A stretch of DNA of 64,000 bases, taken from Clostridia bacterium. GTDB lineage: Bacteria; Bacillota; Clostridia; Oscillospirales; Acutalibacteraceae. Each line of letters opens with the position of its first letter. Position 1 is the stretch's first letter. The stretch lies in the NCBI GenBank assembly GCA_017465505.1, contig JAFTWB010000017.1, positions 1-64,000 on the forward strand. Direction: 5' to 3'. The position numbers were made by a program, and so were the translations under genes. The notes below the pieces were generated by a model. That model had not been told where the DNA came from. It saw only the letters and a list, made by a program, of their open reading frames with translations, and ran no database searches. Positions 1-9,028 of this stretch are shown here, in pieces.

Positions 1-246
1 TTTCACCTTGTGGCCTCTGCCTAGAGAAGACAGAGTCCTCAGAGTTACACCCTCATCAATACTTCGGGTACTTCCCTTTGCACCCTTTTTGCCAATAGCA
101 TTGCTGGCGGACAGAATATCCACCTTATACCCCAGCCTCTTGAAGCAATCAATAACATAAGCGGTCTTTGTGTATGCCGCCGGACTGTTTACTCTTTTAT
201 CCTTGCTGTCCAATGCATCATAATACGCCAGACACTTAATAACCAT
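1..246 (-). CDS. glycosyltransferase, N-terminal part (cut by window edge)
   Basis: Reading the minus strand from the ATG at 244-246 gives 82 uninterrupted codons that run off the window at position 1. The product begins MVIKCLAYYDALDSK and contains a segment (AAYTKTAYVIDCFKRLGYKV, about residues 23-42) that resembles the N-terminal Rossmann half of GT-B glycosyltransferases, where a hydrophobic strand is followed by a helix and 'LGYKVDIL'. A purine-rich ribosome site (GGGGAAAG) precedes the ATG. It is the last visible gene of the polysaccharide operon, about 80 bp after the acetyltransferase. Family (GT4-like) is an inference from the first third only; sugar specificity cannot be read. Confidence 0.6.
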   Translation of the reverse strand, partial: MVIKCLAYYDALDSKDKRVNSPAAYTKTAYVIDCFKRLGYKVDILSASNAIGKKGAKGSTRSIDEGVTLRTLSSLGRGHKVK

Positions 247-329
247 ACTTTCCCCGCTTTTCTTTTGTATTCAAAAATTTTTAGTTACATACACTATGAA
301 ATGATACTCTAAAAATAAAGGTAAAAGCA

Positions 330-869
330 CTAGCCTTTTCCTTCATTCCTCATCCTGATTACTTTTGCAGGAACTCCACCAACTATCGCATAATCAGGTA
401 TATCCTTCGTAACCACGGCTCCTGCACCAATAATAACATGACTTCCAACATTCACACCAGGTAAAATAGTTACACGAGAACCTATCCAAACATCGTCTCC
501 TATATGTATTGGGGTTTCTTTTTCAAAGCCCTGCATATTCATAGGTATATCAATACGATCATGAGCGTTACTATATGAATACATTATACACTGAGGCCCC
601 ATCATCACATTATTGCCAATATAGGTAACTCCGCCTATACTGCAATCTATTCCCATTCCACTGTTATCACCTATTTGAACAGTCGGATCAAATCTGGCCC
701 CATGCTCAAAATTGACATTAACTCCGCATTTTTCTATGAAATTACTCGCCATCCAATATCTTATCTTCTTAGCAATTTTAGATTGTTCAGATTGTGGTAA
801 ACGCCTACCAATCTTGCTATATAAAACTCTAAAAAAACTTCTTTTGGCTCTTTTGAAAAATTTCTTCAT
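330..869 (-). CDS. hexapeptide-repeat O-acetyltransferase
   Basis: The 179-residue product belongs to the left-handed beta-helix acyltransferases (WcaF/maltose acetyltransferase/LpxA-like fold). After a basic N-terminus (about residues 1-45) come imperfect hexapeptide repeats with I/V-G-x-x-x-x spacing ([60 protein letters not shown]) and the typical ending [14 protein letters not shown]. Such enzymes move acetyl from acetyl-CoA to a sugar hydroxyl. Lying between a pyruvyl transferase and a glycosyltransferase, it most likely decorates the repeat unit of the surface polysaccharide in the cytoplasm. Acceptor sugar unknown. Confidence 0.88.
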   Translation of the reverse strand: MKKFFKRAKRSFFRVLYSKIGRRLPQSEQSKIAKKIRYWMASNFIEKCGVNVNFEHGARFDPTVQIGDNSGMGIDCSIGGVTYIGNNVMMGPQCIMYSYSNAHDRIDIPMNMQGFEKETPIHIGDDVWIGSRVTILPGVNVGSHVIIGAGAVVTKDIPDYAIVGGVPAKVIRMRNEGKG

Positions 870-929
870 AAACGCCCCACTACCTACTATGTTAATATTT
901 ATATCAGCTTTTTCACTTAAATATCTATA

Positions 930-2102
930 TCATTGTTTATTTAATAAATTTTCAATTGCCTTTTTTCCTATGTATGCTCTTTCTCTGTATTCTGGCATAA
1001 CTTTAATTAAATGATTTTTAATATTGTGTTCGTTATCCATAAGCCACTTAAAAGAATCAACAAGCTCCATCGTATCAGACAATGACTGAACCGGTAAAAC
1101 ATAGTTATCTGACGTGCCGAATAAATCTTTGGCAATTCCAATAGATTTTATCGAGTAACCTAAAACCAGAGTAGGCACACAGGTTGAATACGCAGCAATA
1201 GTCGCATGTGTCCTAGCTCCCACAAAAAAGCGACAACGAGAAATGTACCCCTTTAACTCCATACAATTATGATCCTGTATCATAGTAACCCTATCAGTGT
1301 TCTCAAATCTATCATACAGCTTATTCAACACTTTCCTATCATCATTACTCTCCCACACCACATGTGGAATCAACGCAATATTACAATCGGTATCATTGAT
1401 TATAAATTGAATAAGATTAACAAAAGACTCATAAACTAATTCTGGATTATTTGAACTGTCCATTACCAGTGGACTTACATTTATTCCTATGGTGTTACCT
1501 TCTTTCCAGTTGTTTGGCAAAGGTAAATCTACTTTATTCAATACAAAAGCAGGATCTGACACCAGTACAGTATTGGCATTTACTTCTTTTAATGCATTAT
1601 AAGATATACTTTCTCTAGCGGTAATTAAATCATATCTAGATATATCTTTTGCAATTTGTTTGTCATTAAGCAGATCTGGTTCAACGCTACAACCCCACAA
1701 AACAGTTTTTGATTTCTTTTTCTTGAAACAATAATTTAAAGCTGCCAAAATTTCTGTTCCAGGATAACAGTAATTATCTCCACCAACGGAAAATGCAACA
1801 TCTCCTTTGTCCACTGAATCAAACATTTTTTTCTTTTGAAAATAAATTCCTTGGTTTATTGAACCTGTTAGCTTTGTATGAATTCTTGATAATAATCCTC
1901 GATAGGAATATTTTGAAAACGATATATTATCTTCTTCTATAATGTTGCTAATTACTACATTTAATTTATAATATATATCTTGATCAATATTCTTGGAAAA
2001 AAGTATAACCTTATTTCCAAGTATCTGCTGAGAGGATCTTACAATCGCCTCACATCCATGATTACCACTGCCAGCATGAGCATAAAATATCGTTTTATTC
2101 AT
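930..2102 (-). CDS. polysaccharide pyruvyl transferase family protein
   Basis: The 390-residue product starts NKTIFYAHAGSGNHGCEAIVRSS: the glycine-rich N-terminal 'GxxNxGxxA' signature of the polysaccharide pyruvyl transferase family (CsaB/EpsO/WcaK-like, GT-B fold). Further family-like features are 'AFSVGGDNY' near residue 105, 'TARESISYNAL' near 162 and the C-terminal 'GARTHATIAAYSTCVPTLVLGYSIKSIGIA' region, where a conserved R/H motif sits. Members transfer pyruvate from PEP to a sugar as a ketal, giving the polymer negative charge, although some members do other chemistry. Base composition is clearly AT-rich compared with the housekeeping genes of the window. It is followed closely by the acetyltransferase in the same operon. 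Confidence 0.85.
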   Translation of the reverse strand: MNKTIFYAHAGSGNHGCEAIVRSSQQILGNKVILFSKNIDQDIYYKLNVVISNIIEEDNISFSKYSYRGLLSRIHTKLTGSINQGIYFQKKKMFDSVDKGDVAFSVGGDNYCYPGTEILAALNYCFKKKKSKTVLWGCSVEPDLLNDKQIAKDISRYDLITARESISYNALKEVNANTVLVSDPAFVLNKVDLPLPNNWKEGNTIGINVSPLVMDSSNNPELVYESFVNLIQFIINDTDCNIALIPHVVWESNDDRKVLNKLYDRFENTDRVTMIQDHNCMELKGYISRCRFFVGARTHATIAAYSTCVPTLVLGYSIKSIGIAKDLFGTSDNYVLPVQSLSDTMELVDSFKWLMDNEHNIKNHLIKVMPEYRERAYIGKKAIENLLNKQ

Positions 2103-2110
2103 ATATTAAA

Positions 2111-3127
2111 CTAATCTCCCATCTTTGCAATTAAATTTTTTATACGATATAAAAGTATCACCAAAATTGGCGAACCAAGCTGATATACTTTACGATAAAC
2201 TCCATTAGATGATATAGTGGATTTTTTAGCAACTTCTTGATATTCCTTGCTTTTCAAAATTTTATGTAACTCTTTTTTCTTCAAAAAAAAACTCAAATTA
2301 GAACTCAATACACTAGTTATTGATTTTTCAAACAATGAAAAAAAAACATCATAATAATTAGTCGATATATTGTTTGTGATATTACTTACTGTATCATTGG
2401 TTTCCGTATACAACAAACGATCGTGTTCAAATTTATTGCTATTATTCGAACTTGACAAACTACCTGCATTAGACCATACATAATGATATAAACACTTATC
2501 TAGAAAAATTATTTTCTTTTCAATTCTACTCAAATATTTTAAATTAAACAAATAGTCTTCTCCGTTATTAAAACGTTCATCAAATCTTAGCAAATTCTTT
2601 TCGATTACCATACGATCATATATTTTGTTCCAAGGAACATTAAATCCCAACAAATAAAGCAACGAAAAATCTGTTTTCTCATATGTTTTACAGGTTGTGT
2701 TTGCCTTGGTTTCATATGGTAAAACGTTCTGTTTCCCCTCAGTATAAAACCCACACATAACCATATAGTCTGATTCAAATGAATTTACAAGAATTTCACA
2801 CCATTTTTTTTCAACCCAATCATCACTATCACAAAACATCACAAATTCGCCATTTGCAATATCTAGTCCTGCGTTTCTTGCCGAAGATACTCCACCATTG
2901 GGTTTGTCTACAACAATAACTCTATTATCATTTTTTTCAAACTGTCTGCAAATCAAAAGCGAATCATCTTTAGAACCATCATTAACCAAAATGATTTCTA
3001 TATTGGAATATGTTTGTTCTATCAACGAACGAACACATCTTTCTAAAGTTTTTTCTGCATTATACACGGGAACAATTATACTTACCATTTCATTCATAAC
3101 ACTATTATAAAAAGACCGTATTTTCAT
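2111..3127 (-). CDS. family 2 glycosyltransferase
   Basis: A GT-A fold enzyme of 338 residues. The nucleotide-sugar binding core starts at about residue 15 with VSIIVPVYNAEKTLE, followed by 'LVNDGSKDDS' (about 47-56), 'NGGVSSARNAGL' and the metal-binding DSD at residues 100-102 (FCDSDDW). It should add one sugar to the lipid-linked repeat unit at the cytoplasmic membrane. The start is uncertain: the ATG at 3127 overlaps the upstream gene by 23 bp and has only a weak AAGAG ribosome site; in-frame ATGs at 3097 and 3088 lie just before the conserved core and would remove the overlap. The C-terminal 100 residues are poorly conserved and lysine/serine rich. AT-rich like its neighbours. Confidence 0.88.
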   Translation of the reverse strand: MKIRSFYNSVMNEMVSIIVPVYNAEKTLERCVRSLIEQTYSNIEIILVNDGSKDDSLLICRQFEKNDNRVIVVDKPNGGVSSARNAGLDIANGEFVMFCDSDDWVEKKWCEILVNSFESDYMVMCGFYTEGKQNVLPYETKANTTCKTYEKTDFSLLYLLGFNVPWNKIYDRMVIEKNLLRFDERFNNGEDYLFNLKYLSRIEKKIIFLDKCLYHYVWSNAGSLSSSNNSNKFEHDRLLYTETNDTVSNITNNISTNYYDVFFSLFEKSITSVLSSNLSFFLKKKELHKILKSKEYQEVAKKSTISSNGVYRKVYQLGSPILVILLYRIKNLIAKMGD

Positions 3128-4268
3128 ACTCTTTTAATGAATTAGTAAAATATAGTCTTTCTTTCTCCAATTCCGCAGAGAACCTGCTTCTTTTATCATC
3201 ATTTTCAATAAGACTTTTTATAGCATTGGCAAGCTCATACGCACTGATAGGGGTTATTATTCCGTTGATTCCATTCTTGATTTGATCTCTCATGCCACCA
3301 ACATCTGTTGTTACAATAGGCTTGCATAACACCTTAGCTTCTGTAACAGTTGTAGAATAAGCCTCATAATAAGACGTCTGAACATATAAGTCTGCACAAT
3401 TTATATACTGATATGGATTATCTTGATTGCCTTCAAAAACAAAGCTATCCTCTATCTGCATAGACTTAACCTTATCTTCCATAATTTCAACTTGATTTCC
3501 ATCCCCAATCCAATGCCAGCAAATATTATATCCATCATCACATAAGATTTTACAAGCTTCAATAGCTATATCTGCCCCTTTTTCCTTTGTAAGGCGTCCT
3601 ACTGTTACAATATTTATAGCTGATTTATTAAAATTTAACGGTAATTGTTCTCTTGACTTTTTTAGAATGTGGTCAACATCACAAATATTACGCAACACAA
3701 TAAACTTATCTTCTAAAAAAGCAAATTTTTCTTTTAAAATATTCTTACAATCAGTAGAAACCGCAACAATAAAGTCAAATGCAGAAAAACACTCTTTATC
3801 TTTTTGATACGCCTTTCCTTCTTTTATATACGCTCCATTATGATACCAAAGCACTTTTTTGGCAGCTTTAACCTTATCAGCAACATATTTAGGCGAATAA
3901 TCGTGATGAGAATACGCTATTGCTACATCATATTTTTTTGACAAGCTCTTAAATAAACAAACTGGATTTTTGCCCAATTTTACAACCATTCTGAAAATGC
4001 AATATTTAATAAACTTATCCAAATTACGCAGCACGCCTCCTCGACTACGTATATTATTTAATGTCATTTCAGTGTTCATAACGTATTTAAAATCATCTAC
4101 AAAGTTAACGGTTCTTGTAATCTGAGATTTTAATAAATCATAATGGGAGTTCATCAATAATACATCAACTGAATACTCTTTTTCCGGCAATACGTTTATT
4201 AAATTAACAAGACATTTTTCAATCCCGCCTATTCCTAATCCGTAACATACAAATAAAAGATCTTTCAT
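3105..4268 (-). CDS. family 4 glycosyltransferase
   Basis: GT-B enzyme of 387 residues. The N-terminal donor/acceptor loop is the usual 'GLGIGGIEKCLVNLI'; the C-terminal Glycos_transf_1 domain shows 'VTVGRLTKEKGADIAIEAC', 'WIGDGNQVEIME' and the E-x7-E type region 'SYYEAYSTTVTEAKVLCKPIVTTDVGGMRD'. I chose the ATG at 4266-4268, not the in-frame one 15 nt upstream, because a GAGGTG ribosome site lies five bases before it. The enzyme adds a sugar with retention of configuration during repeat-unit assembly. It ends inside the start of the following GT2 gene, a sign of co-transcription. Confidence 0.9.
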   Translation of the reverse strand: MKDLLFVCYGLGIGGIEKCLVNLINVLPEKEYSVDVLLMNSHYDLLKSQITRTVNFVDDFKYVMNTEMTLNNIRSRGGVLRNLDKFIKYCIFRMVVKLGKNPVCLFKSLSKKYDVAIAYSHHDYSPKYVADKVKAAKKVLWYHNGAYIKEGKAYQKDKECFSAFDFIVAVSTDCKNILKEKFAFLEDKFIVLRNICDVDHILKKSREQLPLNFNKSAINIVTVGRLTKEKGADIAIEACKILCDDGYNICWHWIGDGNQVEIMEDKVKSMQIEDSFVFEGNQDNPYQYINCADLYVQTSYYEAYSTTVTEAKVLCKPIVTTDVGGMRDQIKNGINGIITPISAYELANAIKSLIENDDKRSRFSAELEKERLYFTNSLKEYENTVFL

Positions 4269-4348
4269 ATTCACCTCAAACATTATGCATACTATAATAA
4301 ACTATATAACTCGGAACATTATACTGATTAAAGGTTGCATAATTTCTC

Positions 4349-5332
4349 CTACTGTACCGGGTCTAATTTTTTTACTCGGATTTTATCAAAAATACGGTAT
4401 CCTGCTTTATAAAGCCAAGGGCAATAGCTATACATCATAAACTTTATTTTGTCGTTTCTTCTGTATAAACCTTCTGACAAATACCCTTTTACTTCGGTTT
4501 TTAAAGCATTCAGCTCTTCTTTACTGATGATTCCTTTGTGAATAGAATATGTACCAAACTGACCTAATTTGGAAAATGCCATTCTCTTTTTTGCACTGGA
4601 TTCATAGGATGTTCCCATACTTTTATTATAGATAGTTTCTGAAACAAACACCGAATCCTTCATCGAATTTAGATGATTAGCGGTATGAGTAGCACTTGTA
4701 TCATATTGAAAATAATTATATAATGCTTTATCACTATATACAGATTTGTCAGCATTTCTGAAAATCTCAAAATTCATCAGAACGTCTTCGTTGATTTTTA
4801 TCTTCTCATTTAACCTGATATCTTTTATCAGTACCGATTTATACAGTTTATTACACAGGCCGCCAGCAAAATATCTTCCGGAAATCAATGAGTCAAGTGC
4901 TTCATCCTTTGACTGAACAATTACTTTACCTACGTTACCGACAGGAACAACTCTCCCATCTGGAAAGATTGTACTATAACTGCAATGGGAAATATCTGCG
5001 TCATATCTACGTAAAAGCTCTATCAAATGCTCATACATCCCCGACTCAATAGTATCATCTGCGTCTACAAAGGTAACAAAGTCACCTGTTACATACTCAA
5101 GGCCTGTATTTCTTGCGTGTGATACACCGACGTTAGGAATTGTAATAAGTTTTATTCTTTTATCTATTTCTGCCAGTTTCGAAACGATTTCTTCGGTTGT
5201 ATCTTTTGAACCATCGTTAATAACTATTATCTCAAGATTTTCATAACTCTGGCAAGAAATACTATTTATGCATTTTTCAATGGTTTTTTCCGCATTATAG
5301 GCAGGAACAATAACAGAAATTAGACCTGTCAT
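4349..5332 (-). CDS. family 2 glycosyltransferase
   Basis: 327-residue GT-A enzyme. The catalytic core runs from residue 5 (ISVIVPAYNAEKTIEKC) through 'VINDGSKDTTEEI' (37-49) and 'NVGVSHARNTGL' to the DAD metal-binding motif at 90-92 (FVDADDTI). A 'KINEDVLMNFEIF' segment further on is typical of the EpsE/WcaA-type subgroup. It sits 18 bp after another GT2 gene and 80 bp before the more AT-rich block of the cluster. It should add one sugar to the lipid-linked intermediate; donor and linkage cannot be deduced. Confidence 0.92.
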   Translation of the reverse strand: MTGLISVIVPAYNAEKTIEKCINSISCQSYENLEIIVINDGSKDTTEEIVSKLAEIDKRIKLITIPNVGVSHARNTGLEYVTGDFVTFVDADDTIESGMYEHLIELLRRYDADISHCSYSTIFPDGRVVPVGNVGKVIVQSKDEALDSLISGRYFAGGLCNKLYKSVLIKDIRLNEKIKINEDVLMNFEIFRNADKSVYSDKALYNYFQYDTSATHTANHLNSMKDSVFVSETIYNKSMGTSYESSAKKRMAFSKLGQFGTYSIHKGIISKEELNALKTEVKGYLSEGLYRRNDKIKFMMYSYCPWLYKAGYRIFDKIRVKKLDPVQ

Positions 5333-5350
5333 CTTGCTTCTCCTTTTATA

Positions 5351-6541
5351 TTAGTTATACACACTCGCCAATCGCCAAAGATTTATATCTTTTTTTTCAA
5401 AAGCTTTTTCAACCTGTCTGAGCATAAAAGGCAACTTAACTTTGTAATCGGGCTTCCATTCTTTATATAGCTGAGCAGCTAAAATAAATAAAGCCTCTTC
5501 TGCCTCAGGACACCTTTTTATGTCCCTGTAAAAATACTGACTTAAATGCCTTAAAATCAATGTATATATAACTTTTTCATCTTTGACATTGAGATCTTTA
5601 TACTTCTCTAATATGTCCAGCAACATCCAGTATCTGTCAATAACTTTTGGAGTCACCTTTCCACCTTGTGTGTGTGAAAAATTATTCTCATACCATCGGT
5701 AATCATACACTGCTTTCGGAATATAGGAATAATTTTTGCACTGAGTAAAAATGAGAAGCAGAATAATCGTATCTTCATACCAGTAACCCGGCAGGAATCT
5801 GACGTTGTTCCATAAACTTCTCTTGTAAACCTTAGCCCATGGAAGGCCGGGCAAGTTCATAATTTCATCGCCGTTCTTGTATCCCGAGAGATTACAATCA
5901 GGATATATATTTGGTATTACCTGGTAAACTTTTCCATTTGCTTCTTTCGATAAATTATGACCGGCAACTACCATATCGTAATCATCTTCATAAGCCTTGC
6001 TCATCAACACTTCAACGATATCGTTATGTACAGTATCATCACAATCAATAAACATTAAATACTTACCCGAAGCATTATTGATACCTGTATTTCTGGCTGC
6101 AGCAATTCCGCCGTTTTTCTGAAAAATCACCTTTACTTTAGGGTGATTTTCATATTTTTTCAATATATCCTGAGTTCCATCCGTAGAGCCATCATCAACA
6201 AAAATAACTTCGTAGCTATATTTGGTTTTCTGATTAAGGACTGATTTAATATTGTTTTCCAGAATGTTTGCATAATTATAAACCGGAATAACTATTGATA
6301 AATCTATTTCATTATTTACTTCCGGGTTACAATACTCAGGATTTGATTCAGGTTTAGGATATATTTTATTAACGATTATAAGTGCTTCTTCAGCATTTAA
6401 ATCTACAACATTTTTCTTAGTAAAGACTTTATTCACACAAAACTTTATAAGATATATAAAGTATGCTATCTTTGCAAGAACACAAGCAAACCATTCATTT
6501 TTGAACATCTTATAAAATCTGAAATAAAACCCGTGCTTCAA
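5351..6541 (-). CDS. family 2 glycosyltransferase with N-terminal extension
   Basis: 396 residues. The GT2 core does not begin until about residue 80 (DLSIVIPVYNYANIL), with 'FVDDGSTDGTQDIL', 'NGGIAAARNTGI' and the DCD metal motif at 166-168. The first 79 residues hold a basic, partly hydrophobic stretch (ACVLAKIAYFIYLIKFCVNK, about 19-38) that could be a membrane anchor or amphipathic helix. The C-terminus after about residue 270 is helical and aromatic-rich with no motif I recognise. It stands between a GT4 and a GT2 gene with 12-18 bp gaps, so it is co-transcribed with them. Confidence 0.9.
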   Translation of the reverse strand: MKHGFYFRFYKMFKNEWFACVLAKIAYFIYLIKFCVNKVFTKKNVVDLNAEEALIIVNKIYPKPESNPEYCNPEVNNEIDLSIVIPVYNYANILENNIKSVLNQKTKYSYEVIFVDDGSTDGTQDILKKYENHPKVKVIFQKNGGIAAARNTGINNASGKYLMFIDCDDTVHNDIVEVLMSKAYEDDYDMVVAGHNLSKEANGKVYQVIPNIYPDCNLSGYKNGDEIMNLPGLPWAKVYKRSLWNNVRFLPGYWYEDTIILLLIFTQCKNYSYIPKAVYDYRWYENNFSHTQGGKVTPKVIDRYWMLLDILEKYKDLNVKDEKVIYTLILRHLSQYFYRDIKRCPEAEEALFILAAQLYKEWKPDYKVKLPFMLRQVEKAFEKKDINLWRLASVYN

Positions 6542-6553
6542 TTTTATCTTCCT

Positions 6554-7660
6554 TTACAATGAAATCAGCATTTCTTCTACCGCTTTAGTGGTATTCTCTG
6601 TGCTGAAATATTTGCCTCGCTCTTTGGCTCTGGCTGCGTAATCTTCCAGCATACCCGGAGTTGTTAGCATCTTCTTAATTCCTTCATAAAGAGCATCTTC
6701 GTTATTATCCGTAACAATTCCGTATTCGTTGTTCTCTCCAAGCATTTCCTTCATACCGGAAACATCCACGGTAACAACAGGCGTACCTACAATAAGTGCC
6801 TCCGTAGCAGCAGTGGAAAAGCCTTCGGAATAGCTGGAACAAACATACAAATCGCACTGTGCAATGTACTTATAAGGATTTGTATCATAGCCAAGTAAAG
6901 TAACAACGTCACTCAGATTATTCTTATCTATGTAGTTTTCAAGCTCGCTCTCTTGATCTCCGATTCCTAGAATATAAAGATGAAACTTTTCTCCATCACT
7001 CTTTAGTCTTTTGACAATTCTTAGTAACCTGTCGTACCCCTTAACCTGTTTTAAGCTTCCTACGGAAATCAGTTTGGTCGTTTTATCATCTAAGCCTTCA
7101 GCTTTGTCACAAGATTTTTTTCTGATAATATCCGATTCAATTGTGTTATACAATACACCTGTATCTCCGCTATATTCACAATGTTTCAAAAATGCTTCCC
7201 GAACTCCGTTTGAAACAAATGCAGAATAATGAAATCTGTCATAACAGAGATTTGCTTCTTTAATATTTCGAAAACTATAAGCAACATCTTCTGCAGATTT
7301 CATTGTACAGTGAATCCAGCTTACAAGCTTTGTATCTTTATTGGGGCAACCGCTAACAATTCTTGCCGAAGGGCCTTCAAGATAAGAGACCTCTATATCG
7401 TAACGTTCCTTAATACAAAACTTGTGTAAAAAGGAAGGCGAAAAAAGCTTCATTATTTTACTGTTTGCAGGAAACGCTTTTTTGAAAACAGTATGATATT
7501 TTACTTCTTTACAAAGAAATTGTTCGTTGACTCCTCCTCCAAAAAGAGAAATCACTGTTACATCAAACTTAGTTTTGTCCATATTATTGACAAGGTTTAC
7601 CAGAACCTTTTCAGCTCCACCCTGACCTAAATCGTGTATTAAAAACAACACTTTTATCAT
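6554..7660 (-). CDS. family 4 glycosyltransferase
   Basis: 368-residue GT-B enzyme. 'LIHDLGQGGAEKVLVNLVNNM' near the N-terminus is the classical GT4 loop; the C-terminal domain has 'LISVGSLKQVKGYDRLLRI', 'LYILGIGDQESELENYI' and 'SSYSEGFSTAATEALIVGTPVVTVDVSGMKEML', which carries the E-x7-E nucleotide-sugar site. This is the second gene of the operon, 18 bp after the polymerase gene. Role: cytoplasmic sugar transfer during repeat-unit assembly. Confidence 0.93.
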   Translation of the reverse strand: MIKVLFLIHDLGQGGAEKVLVNLVNNMDKTKFDVTVISLFGGGVNEQFLCKEVKYHTVFKKAFPANSKIMKLFSPSFLHKFCIKERYDIEVSYLEGPSARIVSGCPNKDTKLVSWIHCTMKSAEDVAYSFRNIKEANLCYDRFHYSAFVSNGVREAFLKHCEYSGDTGVLYNTIESDIIRKKSCDKAEGLDDKTTKLISVGSLKQVKGYDRLLRIVKRLKSDGEKFHLYILGIGDQESELENYIDKNNLSDVVTLLGYDTNPYKYIAQCDLYVCSSYSEGFSTAATEALIVGTPVVTVDVSGMKEMLGENNEYGIVTDNNEDALYEGIKKMLTTPGMLEDYAARAKERGKYFSTENTTKAVEEMLISL

Positions 7661-7678
7661 AAACTGTCCCCTGACTTT

Positions 7679-8806
7679 TTAGTTAACCCACCCTGTTAAT
7701 TCACTGTGGTAAGTTCTCGGGCATTCCATCCAGAACATTACCATCATCATAGCGACTATACCCAAACGAACGAAGGTTCTGTCTTTTTTATTGAAGCCGT
7801 AATTTAAAATATACGGAATTAAAAGCATATTATAGACACTGCAATAAATTGGAAGTCTGCCAATGAGAATACCGCTGGTAAAAATACCTACAACATTCAG
7901 TGCAGCTGAAACCAAAGACATATTTACTGCAATGGGAAGCAACGGATCACTTTCGTAGTATTCCTCCAGGCTTTTTCTTCTGATAAAAGCAAGCACCGGG
8001 AATACTGCAGCAAACAACGCTCTTAAGGGATTAACGCCGTCGTCGTTATCAAACTGTTCTGTTGCACCTGCGTAGGCAGTATCACTTAGCACATTTTCAT
8101 CCAAACTGTCAAATAAGGGTTCGGCAAAAACACAAATCAATATAATCGCAATAATAAAGAAGAAAATCCTCATCTGCCAGGGCTTACTTTTTGCTACAAA
8201 ATAAATTGGCAACATCAGAATTGCAGTCACGTGCACCGTTGACATAAGAAGGACTACTATTGCGAATTTCAGAAATTTACTGTCTTTAATAAATCCGCAA
8301 CAGGCAAACAAAACAGCAACAGCAACAAACTGACGCATACCGTTCATAGGCCAGGTGAATGTGGTTAATGCTACAAAAATAAAAGCACTGAAAAAGAAAT
8401 CAACGGAATATTTTCTCAGCGGAATAACAATACAAACCATTGAAATAATGGCGATTGTCATCAACCACCAGGTATAGTCATCTGAAACCAGACACTTAAA
8501 AAAAACATTAAAAATATCCCAACCCGGGCTTTTACCCTCCCAGTCAATCTGTGACCAGGCTTTTGAAAAATCATCAGGTATACTGTTAAATCCACCTATA
8601 TAGGTGCCTGTGTCCATTATGTTTCCTCGCATACCAATCCAGAAGGTGATGTATGCGAAAACCAATATTGAAAACAAAAGAGAAAATTTGGTATTATCTT
8701 CGGTAACCGTACCTTGGGAAGTAATAGGTTTCTTTTTTTTGCCGCTGGCGGAGTAAATAATATAGATAAACGGTACCCAAAGAAGCATAGACCAGTATAT
8801 TATCAT
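7679..8806 (-). CDS. EpsG-family polysaccharide polymerase (Wzy-like)
   Basis: 375-residue integral membrane protein with about ten hydrophobic segments and the EpsG signature region 'FWIGMRGNIMDTGTYIGGF' followed by 'DYTWWLMTIAIISM' and 'TTFTWPMNGMRQFVAVAVLFA' (the PF14897-type 'MR..A' motif). EpsG/Wzy proteins polymerise flipped repeat units on the outer membrane face. I place the start at the ATG 8804-8806 (MIIYWSMLLWV), which has a GAAGG ribosome site; the longer reading would begin at a GTG 51 nt upstream without a good site. It is the first gene after the consensus promoter at 8891-8919. Confidence 0.85.
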   Translation of the reverse strand: MIIYWSMLLWVPFIYIIYSASGKKKKPITSQGTVTEDNTKFSLLFSILVFAYITFWIGMRGNIMDTGTYIGGFNSIPDDFSKAWSQIDWEGKSPGWDIFNVFFKCLVSDDYTWWLMTIAIISMVCIVIPLRKYSVDFFFSAFIFVALTTFTWPMNGMRQFVAVAVLFACCGFIKDSKFLKFAIVVLLMSTVHVTAILMLPIYFVAKSKPWQMRIFFFIIAIILICVFAEPLFDSLDENVLSDTAYAGATEQFDNDDGVNPLRALFAAVFPVLAFIRRKSLEEYYESDPLLPIAVNMSLVSAALNVVGIFTSGILIGRLPIYCSVYNMLLIPYILNYGFNKKDRTFVRLGIVAMMMVMFWMECPRTYHSELTGWVN

Positions 8807-8890
8807 CTGACAGCCTTCTTCGTAAATCGATTTAAAGGTAACGGCAAAAGCCTGCACTTACCCGAATTATAAAACTATTTATTCTTATAT

Positions 8891-8919
8891 ATTTTACTAT
8901 AAACACCTATATATGTCAA
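8891..8919 (-). promoter_or_regulatory. sigma-A promoter of the polysaccharide operon
   Basis: On the minus strand TTGACA (8914-8919) is separated by exactly 17 bp from TAAAAT (8891-8896). It stands about 85 bp before the polymerase start and no other strong promoter is seen down to the window edge, so it probably drives the whole operon. Confidence 0.8.
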
Positions 8920-8945
8920 CAAATAAAGACAAAATTCACAAAAAC

Positions 8946-8973
8946 TTACAGATTATTACATCATAGTCTGTAA
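8946..8973. promoter_or_regulatory. inverted repeat upstream of the polysaccharide promoter
   Basis: TTACAGATTA (8946-8955) and TAGTCTGTAA (8964-8973) are inverted copies with one mismatch in ten and an 8-nt gap. The site lies about 27 bp upstream of the -35 box, where activators usually bind. Its use as an operator is inferred. Confidence 0.45.
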
Positions 8974-8997
8974 AAATGTGTCAGTAAGATTTTGATA

Positions 8998-9024
8998 AAA
9001 AACGGAGTGGCAATAACCACTCCG
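8998..9024 (-). terminator. rho-independent terminator
   Basis: CGGAGTGG / CCACTCCG perfect stem with a 6-nt loop, followed on the minus strand by a T tract; it comes directly after the DUF4375 gene. Confidence 0.85.
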
Positions 9025-9028
9025 AAAA

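Noticed and set aside
8804-8857. Longer polymerase start at GTG 8857
   Set aside because: It adds 17 non-conserved residues and has no ribosome site, while the ATG at 8806 has GAAGG.
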